Part shown: piece after piece, positions 1-6,653 of the stretch
Layout: every line of letters starts with the position of its first letter
Numbering within the stretch: the stretch's first letter is position 1
Assembly: GCA_002385465.1 (NCBI GenBank)
Contig: DGDN01000091.1
Coordinates: 1 to 18,796, forward strand
DNA length: 18,796 nt
Direction of reading: 5' to 3'
Origin: Candidatus Fermentithermobacillaceae bacterium UBA3951
GTDB lineage: Bacteria; Bacillota; Sulfobacillia; Fermentithermobacillales; Fermentithermobacillaceae
Program-made: the position numbers and the translations under genes
The notes under the pieces: generated by a model
The model's input: the letters and a program-made list of their open reading frames with translations, nothing else
Database searches by the model: none
Told to the model about the DNA's origin: nothing

Positions 1-18
1 AGAGTGTATAAGAGACAG
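1..18. other. Residual transposase sequencing adapter at the contig edge
   Basis: The first 18 bases match the Tn5/Nextera mosaic-end adapter (AGATGTGTATAAGAGACAG) except for one missing T near the 5' end. This is library sequence left in the assembly and not genomic DNA. The genome starts at about base 19, and the last six residues that can be translated from the partial gene on the minus strand come from the adapter. Confidence 0.9.
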
Positions 19-642
19 GTCCAAAGGGGCCCCTGAAAGAAAGGCTTTCTCCTTGCCTCCCGCTACCGCGGCCACAACCCGGCCGCCGGCTTGCCCGTCC
101 CCTTGGGTTCGGTCGCTCCTCAGGGATTCGTGGCGTACAGAGCCCCATGGGGTATTTCCCGAAGATACCTTTCCGCGCTCCAGATACTCCTCTGCGAGTA
201 GGTCACAAACCGCCCGGGAAATGAGCTTTGAATAGCTCAATCCCGCGAAAACCTTGAAGTATAGGCCATTAAGGAAGTCGAGTATTTTTCCCAGATCGGA
301 CTCGATCGGGATATCGACAAACACGCCGTTTTGATCGGCGGAAGGTTCCACATAGGGGCTAACCTTTGCCAAAATGTCGAGAATATCCTCAAGGTACTCT
401 CCGCCGGTCCCGCTCACTCTGAGGACCCGGCATGTGGGAGATGATATTCTGGCTTGCCTGAGTGTGTCGCCAGGCCTTACCCCTTCGTCCCACGCTTTAC
501 CGTCGCAATCGGTAACTAAATCGCGTTCGAGGATCACCAATGGCTTTCCCGGCTCTCCCGGCTTTCCGCTGCCTAAGCCGCATTTTTTGGCCTCTTGGCT
601 CGCTCGCGCTCCTAAGAATCTAAGGTATAAGATCCGCCCCAT
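1..642 (-). CDS. Y-family DNA polymerase-like protein (ImuB-like), N-terminal part, cut by contig edge
   Basis: This is a partial minus-strand reading frame with an ATG at 642 and no stop before the edge; about 208 genuine residues are visible. Landmarks fit the Y-family fold: a KPLVILE strand (33-39), a GVRPGDTLRQAR segment (54-65) like the usual 'GVR.GM...EA+', SADQNGVFVDIP (101-112) at the place of the catalytic SIDE/D motif, GLSYSKLISRAVCDLLA (134-150) like 'GI..NK.LAK.AS', and KEKAFLSGAPLDL (197-209) like the 'FL...P...L' of the thumb. The N-terminal D-x-D-x-FFA motif is not recognisable and the catalytic Glu is replaced by Gln, which resembles the non-catalytic ImuB proteins of mutasome systems. 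The start is supported by AGGTGAT upstream; an in-frame TGA blocks longer starts. The promoter region has a LexA-like site, as expected for an SOS gene. A degenerate DinB is the alternative. Confidence 0.7.
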   Translation of the reverse strand, partial: MGRILYLRFLGARASQEAKKCGLGSGKPGEPGKPLVILERDLVTDCDGKAWDEGVRPGDTLRQARISSPTCRVLRVSGTGGEYLEDILDILAKVSPYVEPSADQNGVFVDIPIESDLGKILDFLNGLYFKVFAGLSYSKLISRAVCDLLAEEYLERGKVSSGNTPWGSVRHESLRSDRTQGDGQAGGRVVAAVAGGKEKAFLSGAPLDLSLIHS

Positions 643-661
643 ATCGATCACCTGTTCGTAG

Positions 662-675
662 TGAACACTTGTTTG
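662..675 (-). promoter_or_regulatory. LexA (SOS/Cheo-box-like) operator
   Basis: Read on the minus strand the sequence is CAAACAAGTGTTCA, which matches the Gram-positive LexA consensus CGAACRNRYGTTYC at 12 of 14 positions; on the plus strand it reads GAAC-N4-GTTT. It lies one base downstream of the -10 hexamer and 20 bases before the ATG, where a bound repressor would block initiation. A damage-inducible polymerase gene is a standard LexA target, so site and gene support each other. Confidence 0.6.
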
Positions 676-676
676 T

Positions 677-705
677 ATATTATCCTCCGAGGGGTAAAAA
701 GTCAA
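677..705 (-). promoter_or_regulatory. Sigma-A promoter of the Y-family polymerase gene
   Basis: On the minus strand, TTGACT (705-700) and TAATAT (682-677) are separated by exactly 17 bp. Transcription would start near 670, within the LexA-like site and about 28 bases before the ATG at 642. The near-consensus hexamers and the placement make this one of the clearest promoters in the window. Confidence 0.75.
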
Positions 706-794
706 CAACAAACTCATAGACGAGCATTCGAAAGACACCCGGCATCTCCGGCGCCGCGAAGGTAAGAAACGGGTACATAGCGAAATCCGGCCTT

Positions 795-831
795 GAGACA
801 AAACTGAGACCAAAAGAGACTAAGCCGAGAC
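795..831. repeat. Four helically phased GAGAC direct repeats upstream of the M42 peptidase gene
   Basis: GAGAC occurs at 795-799, 806-810, 816-820 and 827-831, that is at 11, 10 and 11 bp steps, so all copies face the same side of the helix. The last two share the longer word GAGACTAAGC. The array ends about 10 bp before the ribosome binding site of the following gene. It may bind a regulator in the DNA or act in the 5' leader; no matching known operator is recognised, and no convincing plus-strand sigma-A promoter was found nearby. Confidence 0.5.
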
Positions 832-852
832 TAAGCGAAAGGAGCATGACAA

Positions 853-1941
853 TTGTCAGATCGCCAACTGATTACAAATCACCTGCTGCCGCTACTTACC
901 CTATCAGGGGTTTCAGGACGTGAAGCACCTGTCATACGCTACATGGTGGATGCGATGAAGCCGCTGGTTGATGAGATCCGTGTTGACCCCATGGGCAATA
1001 TCTTCACCGTCAAACGAGGCAAGGCCGGCCCAAAAGTAATGATTGCCGCACACTCCGATGAGATCGGCCTTTTCGTCAAAAGCATCGAAGAAGACGGCTT
1101 CATCCGCTTCGAAAAGATGGGCGGAGTCGGTGACAACCTTCTTCCCGGTCGTGTAGTGACCCTGGCGGGGCGCACGGGCGTCATAGGAGTAAAAGCGGGC
1201 CACCTCTCTTCGGAAAAAGAGCGCTCTGAGGTCAAAAAACACACGGAACTCTATATAGATGTAGGAGCCAAGACAAAAGAAGAGGTCCTGGCGATGGGTA
1301 TCAAGGTCGGGACGCCCATTACCTTTGTATCGCCGCCCACTTTTCTCTCGGAAGACCTCTTGGTCTCCAAGGCGCTGGATGACCGCGTAGGATGTGCCAT
1401 CATGCTGGGGCTTCTTGAGTCTTTGAAAGACAAGGAGTTTAAAGGCGAGCTCCACTTTGTGGTGACGGTCCAGGAAGAGATCGGGCTCAGGGGAGCAGCC
1501 GTATCGGCATTCGAGGTCAACCCGGATATAGCAATCGCCCTAGACACGGTTCCTTCGGGGGATACGCCGGAGATAAACTTCACTAAAGAGCTCCCGGTGG
1601 GTATCGGATTAGGCCCCGTCTTGCAGGTAACCTCCGGAGGCGGAGCCAGAGGACTCATCGCAGATACCACGGTATTCTCCATGCTCGAGAAGACTGCCCG
1701 GGAAGCGGGACTCCCCTACCAGCCTGTCCTTTTCACGGGCGGAAACACCGATGCCACCGCCATGCACCTTTCGAGATCGGGGATTCCTTCGGCTGCGGTG
1801 ACCATACCCAGGCGGTATTCCCACTCACCCGTGGAACTCGTGGACCTCAGGGACGCCGACGCGGCGCTCCATTTGCTGAGGGAGTTCATCCTGAGGATGC
1901 CGGAAAAGATCGAGTGGAAGCTGCCTGGCGAAACAGAGTAG
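853..1941 (+). CDS. M42 family metallopeptidase (glutamyl aminopeptidase / endoglucanase-like)
   Basis: This cytoplasmic di-metal aminopeptidase family (PepA/TET/YsdC-like) removes N-terminal residues from peptides as large self-compartmentalised oligomers. At 362 residues it is normal length. The metal and catalytic residues are visible: H67 in AAHSDEIG, D176 in KALDDRVG, the E208-E209 pair in VQEEIGLRG, D231 in ALDT, and H324 in YSHSP. The start is TTG, chosen because AAGGAG at 839-844 sits 8 bases upstream; the ATG at 846 is in another frame. The gene stands alone on the plus strand, divergent from the polymerase gene and convergent with the VanW gene. Four phased GAGAC repeats precede it. 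Substrate specificity cannot be read from the sequence; many members are annotated as cellulases in error. Confidence 0.93.
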   Translation: MSDRQLITNHLLPLLTLSGVSGREAPVIRYMVDAMKPLVDEIRVDPMGNIFTVKRGKAGPKVMIAAHSDEIGLFVKSIEEDGFIRFEKMGGVGDNLLPGRVVTLAGRTGVIGVKAGHLSSEKERSEVKKHTELYIDVGAKTKEEVLAMGIKVGTPITFVSPPTFLSEDLLVSKALDDRVGCAIMLGLLESLKDKEFKGELHFVVTVQEEIGLRGAAVSAFEVNPDIAIALDTVPSGDTPEINFTKELPVGIGLGPVLQVTSGGGARGLIADTTVFSMLEKTAREAGLPYQPVLFTGGNTDATAMHLSRSGIPSAAVTIPRRYSHSPVELVDLRDADAALHLLREFILRMPEKIEWKLPGETE

Positions 1942-2026
1942 CGGGGACCGTAAGTACTGAGCATTGCGTTCTTGCTCCGGCCGTTCTGCGGATGGACGAG
2001 TCTCGTGAGAAAAGCTGCACGAGCCA

Positions 2027-3337
2027 CTACCGTGGCCTCTCGGGAGGGTAGCTGCTGGTGTTCAGCCTCTCCGCTTTTTCGAGGACTCCGTTTCTTATGT
2101 AGCGCCTTACGGTCTCGACCAAATAGCCGGGCCTGAGGCCCGACGCCTTGGGCTCGCCGGCATCTCCGCCCGGCCCGGGGGACAGAGGCCCTTGGGACGG
2201 GTCGGCACCCGGACCTGATCCCAGGCCCGGCGCAGGTTGAGTCGGGGGCTCTGCGGGGATTTCCTTAATAACCCGGGACTCCACCTCGATCTTGAGCCCG
2301 GGTATCCTCTTACCGAACACATCCACTGTGAGCGCTCCGTGAGACGTCCTGGCCCGGACGATGCACGGGTAAGGCCCGGGGTTTGTCATCTTGAGGTCCA
2401 GGTAGTCCCAGGCGACGGTTGCATCGAGCCCGAGAGGCACGTAGTCGACAGGCAAACCGTGGCAATACCGTTCGGTAACCGTGAGGCCCGCCTGAAGCAT
2501 CGCCACATAGACCGTGGTCGACACCTGGCAGACCCCTCCCCCGTAGTCGTCTTCCAGTCTCTCCCCGACGATGACGGGGGCTTTCCGGTAGCCCCTCTCG
2601 GGCGTCCGCGGTCCCACCGTCGCATTGAACGAGAACGTCTCACCGGGCCAGACAACGAGTTCAGCCATGGTTGAAGCGGCGAGACTTATGTTGTGAGCCC
2701 GGTCGGCTTTGGAAGCGGCGTAATAGGTCGTGTAGCTCGATATGATCTCAAGCGGCAGAAACGCCTCAAGCTCCTCGGTGCGGACACGCGGCTCCACGTC
2801 GTGAAACTCGAGACTAACCGTATCGGGAACTGAGTACCAGTGCCCCGCCGTGAAGAGGGCCTCCAAAGATGAGGCGTTCAAGGACTTCCCCACCACGTGG
2901 GGTATTACTACGACCCTGTCGCTTGAGTCGATGTGGAACTCGGCATCCCTCACGGAAACCTCGAAGAAGGAAGCAAGACGAGCGATAGATGCCGAGAGTT
3001 TCTCACGGTCCACCTTGAGGCAGAGGGGTTTCTGACGGTCCGCAAAAGCCCTCCAGAGGGGGCGCATGCACGCTCTGACGGTTTCCTTGAGGTCAGGAGT
3101 AACTCCTAGGTCGGCTCCGAAAAAGAGGGTTGCCTCCGTGTCGTTTCCAATGAATGTGATCTCCCTGGACTCCCAACTTAGCCTGCCGGCGAGAAGCGAC
3201 TCTGCGGCCCGGGCCGTAAGTCCCCCAACATCGATCCCCAAAACGCTTGTACCCGGCCAGATGATGACGTAACCCGCCATGGCGATGCAGGCTAGAAGAA
3301 GCGCCCATACGATGATATGCACCGTGAGCCGCCTCAC
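2027..3337 (-). CDS. VanW family exported protein with peptidoglycan-binding-like and degenerate G5 regions
   Basis: The 436-residue protein has a basic N-terminus and one hydrophobic helix (about 5-27), so it is probably anchored outside the membrane. Residues about 30-180 resemble the PG_binding_4 repeats of YoaR-type proteins. The VanW domain follows (about 210-340), with the hallmark GERLEDDYGGGVCQVSTTVY (258-277) and conserved W/D/Y positions around 310. After it, EVESRVIKEIPAEP starts like a G5 domain. A Pro/Gly-rich stretch (about 362-402) intervenes before the GYLVETVRRYIRNG-like closing part, so the G5 appears interrupted. The start is a GTG with a weak binding site; an in-frame stop upstream leaves no ATG alternative. 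It is convergent with the M42 gene and lies 205 bp after the ECF sigma gene in the same direction. The exact role of VanW domains is unknown; envelope function is inferred. Confidence 0.85.
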   Translation of the reverse strand: MRRLTVHIIVWALLLACIAMAGYVIIWPGTSVLGIDVGGLTARAAESLLAGRLSWESREITFIGNDTEATLFFGADLGVTPDLKETVRACMRPLWRAFADRQKPLCLKVDREKLSASIARLASFFEVSVRDAEFHIDSSDRVVVIPHVVGKSLNASSLEALFTAGHWYSVPDTVSLEFHDVEPRVRTEELEAFLPLEIISSYTTYYAASKADRAHNISLAASTMAELVVWPGETFSFNATVGPRTPERGYRKAPVIVGERLEDDYGGGVCQVSTTVYVAMLQAGLTVTERYCHGLPVDYVPLGLDATVAWDYLDLKMTNPGPYPCIVRARTSHGALTVDVFGKRIPGLKIEVESRVIKEIPAEPPTQPAPGLGSGPGADPSQGPLSPGPGGDAGEPKASGLRPGYLVETVRRYIRNGVLEKAERLNTSSYPPERPR

Positions 3338-3428
3338 CTTGGGCGTGTGGAGACCCGATCCTGGAAGCGCTATTATCCATCAACTCCCAGTCGATCCTAT
3401 TCAGGAGGTCCCTCCGGACATTCCCCCC

Positions 3429-3518
3429 GGCGAAAGTACGCCTACGCCCCGGGCGAAACTACACCCAGACCCTCGCGCGAGACGACGCCCACCTATCACC
3501 TATCGGCGAGACTGCGCC
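3429..3518. repeat. Four copies of a 14-bp quasi-palindrome, GGCGARANTRCGCC
   Basis: Related 14-mers occur at 3429-3442 (GGCGAAAGTACGCC), 3452-3465 (GGCGAAACTACACC), 3476-3489 (CGCGAGACGACGCC) and 3505-3518 (GGCGAGACTGCGCC). Each has GGCG-N6-CGCC dyad character, with starts 23, 24 and 29 bp apart. A short tandem ACCTATC pair (3491-3504) fills the longest gap. The array occupies the 205-bp spacer between the ECF sigma gene and the VanW gene. It could be an operator array, a processed RNA structure or a decayed minisatellite. Confidence 0.55.
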
Positions 3519-3541
3519 TCCCCTCCAGGCACGAGGCTACC

Positions 3542-3559
3542 CTCAGGCCCCGGCCTGAG
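3542..3559 (-). other. Perfect 8-bp inverted repeat at the end of the ECF sigma gene
   Basis: CTCAGGCC (3542-3549) and GGCCTGAG (3552-3559) form a perfect GC-rich dyad that spans the sigma gene's TGA stop. There is no T-run after it in the minus direction, so intrinsic termination is doubtful. It could slow transcription or protect an mRNA 3' end. Confidence 0.4.
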
Positions 3560-4133
3560 ACGGCTGAAGACCGGGAGATTCGAACGCAGACCGGAGGATC
3601 TTGTGGGCTCTTGAGAGCCTCGACTTAACCGTCCCTATGGGGCAGGACGCCTCCCTGGCGACTTCCTCTCCCGTCTTCTCCATGACGTCGTAGAGCACTA
3701 CCACTTTGCGGTAATACTCCGGCAAGCGGTTTATCTCGTCCATGATGGCGCTTTCGCCCTCATTGGATTCCGTGATCTCAAGGGGCGACAGCGAATGGTC
3801 GGGGAAGTCGACGGGCTGCTCGTCGCCGTCCTTTGATAGCATTGTGGGCCAGGACACCGTCGGAAGCGTCTTCTTTCTCATCTGGTCGATGCAGGTATTG
3901 GTCGCGATCTTCCTTAGCCAGCGGCCCAGGTTGGCCGTCCCAGAGTATGTACCTATGAACTGGTATGCTTTGAGAAACACTTCTTGTGTAAGGTCCTCGG
4001 CGTCCAGACGGTTTCCGACCATGCGGGTAATGTGCCACAATATTTGCTTGTAGTAGGTGGTATAGATGCGGTCAAAGGCTTCGTGATCGCCCAAGGACGC
4101 CCTTCTTGCCAGAAGCAGTTCTTCGGCTACCAT
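3543..4133 (-). CDS. ECF-type RNA polymerase sigma factor (sigma-70 family)
   Basis: This 196-residue protein has the two-domain layout of group 4 sigma factors. Region 2 spans about 13-85, with DAEDLTQEVFLKAY (44-57) and the promoter-melting segment GTANLGRWLRKIATNTCIDQMRKK (65-88). A polar linker spans about 90-128. Region 4 spans about 130-182, with LPEYYRKVVVLYDV and the helix-turn-helix IGTVKSRLSRAHKIL. The ATG is preceded by GGAGGG seven bases upstream. No zinc-finger anti-sigma gene follows; the next gene is the VanW-family protein, 205 bp downstream. Control could be by an anti-sigma elsewhere or by transcription. ECF factors usually respond to envelope stress in Firmicutes. A GGAAC-N16-CGTC promoter is present upstream of the phosphoesterase gene at 15897, but no matching element was seen ahead of this gene itself. 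Confidence 0.92.
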   Translation of the reverse strand: MVAEELLLARRASLGDHEAFDRIYTTYYKQILWHITRMVGNRLDAEDLTQEVFLKAYQFIGTYSGTANLGRWLRKIATNTCIDQMRKKTLPTVSWPTMLSKDGDEQPVDFPDHSLSPLEITESNEGESAIMDEINRLPEYYRKVVVLYDVMEKTGEEVAREASCPIGTVKSRLSRAHKILRSAFESPGLQPSQAGA

Positions 4134-4303
4134 CGTGTATCCCTCCGCGTCGTCTTCTCACGGTTATCCTACTTCCGGAGGGAAAACCTGACCTCGGCTG
4201 AATGGCGTACCGGGGACTAGGCATTTCTGCTTAGGCAATTACGTATCAGCGCAAGCTACAAAACAACGGCCGCCAAAGCCAACGCAACAACCTCGGGGAC
4301 AGA

Positions 4304-5908
4304 CTATTCTTGGGTCCGGAGAGGTACGCTCACGGTAAGGATGGTGCCCTTTCCTATGGCTGACTGGAGGTCGATCTTGCCGCCCATCATCTCGGCACGC
4401 TCAAACATGCCCACTAAGCCCATCTGCCCTGCTCTGCCCAGGGCGCCGACGCCTTCCGGGATCTCGAATCCCTTGCCGTTATCGCGGACAATGATCCGGA
4501 GCTCCTCTTCGAGAAACTCGAGGTCCACTTCGACTTGAGTGGCCCGTGAGTGCTTCACGGCGTTTGCCAAGGACTCCTGGACAACGCGGAAAGCGGTGAC
4601 TTCAACGTCTTCTGAAAGCCGCCTTATATCCCCGGTGGGCGCGAACACCACCCGGATGCCTTCCTTCGCGGTCTGGTCCGCAAGCCACTCACAGGCCGAG
4701 ACCAGGCCGAAATCGTCCAAGACAGGCGGACGCAGGTTCCTGGCGAACTCCCTGAGGTCTTGGATGGCGGTGTCGAGGAGCGAGTCGATGTCCTCAAAGG
4801 CCTCCTGGCCGGAGTGAGACGGGGAGTTCTTGAGGTACTCCCTCTTGAGGAGGTCAAGACGCCTTCTCAACGCCACGAGATACTGCACAGCGCCGTCGTG
4901 GATATCCCTGGCTATCCTCGCCCGTTCCTCTTCCTGGGCCCGGTTGGCTACCGCTAGATACTCGCGCATCCTTTCGGCCCGCGACCTTGACTGGCTGAGC
5001 TCTCTCCCCTGCTTCACCAATTGCTCTTTGAGGCGGTTTTCTGTGGAAGGATCCCTGGCTATGCCTTGATGCCGGTACAAGTCAAAATCCCTGTAGACAA
5101 GAGAGGCCCTCACGTGAAGGGTGGCGTACTCACCGTCCTTGCGCTGGATGACCCAGGAATATTCCACGTTCCTCTCTCTCCCGGAAACGGCCTTCTTGAC
5201 CTCAGCAGTAGTCGCAGCCCAAGACTCGGCGGTCACGAACTCGCCGAAGTATCTCCCGATCATTTCCTCGGGCTCGAAGCCCAAGATCTCCCGGCACACG
5301 GGGTTCACGTACAGGAAGCGGCCGCCGCGGTCCAGGATAAACACCATGTCCTGCGCGTTCTCCGCAAACATCCTGTACCGTTCGTCTGACCGCCTGAGGC
5401 TTTCCATGAGCTGGGCCCTGTCCGCGATAATCGAGGCATGCCCCGCCACGGCCATCAAGAGATCCGGCGAGATCCTGGAAATAGACCTAACGCTCCCTGC
5501 CAGGAGCATAAATCCGGTGACGTCCTCAGTGGACGCCATGGGTACGGCGATCATCGCGTCAAAGGGAGTTTCGCCCAGCACGGAATCGGGCCGCCTTTCT
5601 TTGATTACAAGCGGCTTGTCCGGCGAACGGAGCACCGTCGCCAATAAGGAATCGTTGGTCACCCTCAGGGTGATGTCAGAGGAAATGATGGTCCTCTCTT
5701 CGCGGACGGCCGCCGAAGCCGAAACGTAGGCAGAACGAGATGACTGGTCGTAGACGAGGATGGCGACTGCGTCGACCTTAAAGCTCCTGAGCACAAGCCC
5801 GGCTATCCGGGATAGGGCGTCGTCCCTCCCCTGGTTATCCCGGGTGATCCTCCCCATCTCGAGGAGGAGACGGGTTCCCCGGTCAAGGCCTGTCCGCTTA
5901 CGAGCCAT
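4304..5908 (-). CDS. Cytoplasmic GAF-PAS histidine kinase, NarL/LuxR-system type
   Basis: This is the sensor kinase of a two-component system. There is no transmembrane segment, so it should sense in the cytoplasm. From the chosen start (534 residues) the order is GAF (about 28-165), PAS (about 170-290), a coiled linker, HisKA_3 dimerisation domain with phospho-acceptor H337 in RIARDIHDGAVQYL, and HATPase_c (about 430-532). The ATPase domain has the N-box QESLANAVKHS (444-454), the G1 box DNGKGF (476-481) and MGLVGMFERAEMMGG (496-510). An ATG at 5926 exists but lacks a binding site; the ATG at 5908 has GGGAG about 9 bases upstream. It overlaps the regulator's stop by 11 bp, typical of coupled translation. 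The partner is the response regulator just upstream. The GAF/PAS ligand is not evident; no haem-ligating or Fe-S cysteine cluster is visible. Confidence 0.9.
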   Translation of the reverse strand: MARKRTGLDRGTRLLLEMGRITRDNQGRDDALSRIAGLVLRSFKVDAVAILVYDQSSRSAYVSASAAVREERTIISSDITLRVTNDSLLATVLRSPDKPLVIKERRPDSVLGETPFDAMIAVPMASTEDVTGFMLLAGSVRSISRISPDLLMAVAGHASIIADRAQLMESLRRSDERYRMFAENAQDMVFILDRGGRFLYVNPVCREILGFEPEEMIGRYFGEFVTAESWAATTAEVKKAVSGRERNVEYSWVIQRKDGEYATLHVRASLVYRDFDLYRHQGIARDPSTENRLKEQLVKQGRELSQSRSRAERMREYLAVANRAQEEERARIARDIHDGAVQYLVALRRRLDLLKREYLKNSPSHSGQEAFEDIDSLLDTAIQDLREFARNLRPPVLDDFGLVSACEWLADQTAKEGIRVVFAPTGDIRRLSEDVEVTAFRVVQESLANAVKHSRATQVEVDLEFLEEELRIIVRDNGKGFEIPEGVGALGRAGQMGLVGMFERAEMMGGKIDLQSAIGKGTILTVSVPLRTQE

Positions 5909-6653
5909 CGGACGAATCTCCCACATCGTCTTCGGAGAGGATACCGGACTTCAGCGCCGTAACTACGGCTTCTGTCCTTGAAGCCACACCGAGCTTGGAA
6001 AATACCGATGCAAGGTGGGTTTGGACGGTCCTTGGGCTCACTCCCATATCGGCGGCGATCTGCTTGTTTGAAAGGCCTTTCGCCGCGAGGCGCAAGACCT
6101 CGGTCTCCTTGGCGGTAAGAGCATCCAACTCTACCCTCTGGCCTGCCGCGGGCTTCACCGGTTCCCTTCCACCCGGCGAGGCGGAAGCCGGAGCGGCCTC
6201 GTCGGTCGCACCCCTCCTCGCGAGGCGCGAGAACACCTCTCGTGCAACGCTCTGGTCGAGAACGGAATCGCCGCCGGCAGTCGCCCTTATGGCCGTCACA
6301 AGCTGGTCCGCCCGGGCGCTTTTCAGTATGTACCCCGAGGCACCGTTTTCAAGGAGCCCGGCTACATACGCGAAGTCATCGTACGCGGTGAGGGCAAGTA
6401 CTTGGATGGAAGGGTTAAGGCTCTTAATCTGTTTCGTGGCCTCGATACCGTTCATGCGGGGCATGGAGATGTCCATGGCTACAACGTGAGGGGAAAGCTC
6501 CCTGGCCTTTTCTATCGCTTCAAGGCCGTCGGAAGCTTCCCCCACAACCTCAATGTCAGGCTCTTCTTCCAGTAGACGCCTGGTACCCTCGCGGACGACC
6601 GCGTGGTCGTCGCAAAGAAGGACTCTTATCTTACTTTGTCGGCGCTCCGGCAA
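5898..6653 (-). CDS. NarL/FixJ-family response regulator
   Basis: This DNA-binding regulator has 251 residues from the chosen start. The receiver domain (about 8-128) shows acidic pocket D15-D16, phospho-acceptor D61 in VAMDISMPRMNG, T89 and K111 in GYILKSARADQL. A low-complexity Ala/Pro/Gly linker (about 145-175) leads to a LuxR-type helix-turn-helix with LTAKETEVLRLAAKGLSNKQ and GVSPRTVQTHLASVFSKLGV. The open frame extends further upstream, but that part is Arg-rich and lies inside the flavoprotein gene. I choose the TTG at 6653, which has GGAG about 9 bases upstream and gives a normal family N-terminus (MPERRQSKIRVLLCDDH). This start overlaps the preceding gene's end by 23 bp, and the 3' end overlaps the kinase gene, so all three genes are likely translated together. 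Confidence 0.92.
   Translation of the reverse strand: MPERRQSKIRVLLCDDHAVVREGTRRLLEEEPDIEVVGEASDGLEAIEKARELSPHVVAMDISMPRMNGIEATKQIKSLNPSIQVLALTAYDDFAYVAGLLENGASGYILKSARADQLVTAIRATAGGDSVLDQSVAREVFSRLARRGATDEAAPASASPGGREPVKPAAGQRVELDALTAKETEVLRLAAKGLSNKQIAADMGVSPRTVQTHLASVFSKLGVASRTEAVVTALKSGILSEDDVGDSSDGS

Noticed and set aside
374..661. Plus-strand frame in the first 700 bases
   Set aside because: The minus-strand frame over the same bases shows Y-family polymerase landmarks plus a promoter and operator; the plus frame is low in structure.
913..1455. Long minus-strand reading frame within the M42 peptidase gene
   Set aside because: It lies antisense to a gene with all its catalytic motifs, shows no family features and has no binding site; it is a shadow frame.
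2002..2023. Terminator between the convergent M42 and VanW genes
   Set aside because: CTCGTG and CACGAG give only a 6-bp stem with a 10-base loop and no T-run in either direction.
4134..4303. ECF autoregulatory promoter before the sigma gene
   Set aside because: A GGAAG word is present but no CGTC-like -10 lies 16-17 bp downstream; no convincing sigma-A promoter was found either.
5121..5729. 202-codon plus-strand frame opposite the histidine kinase
   Set aside because: Ser/Arg/Pro-rich composition with no motif, fully antisense to clear GAF-PAS coding sequence.
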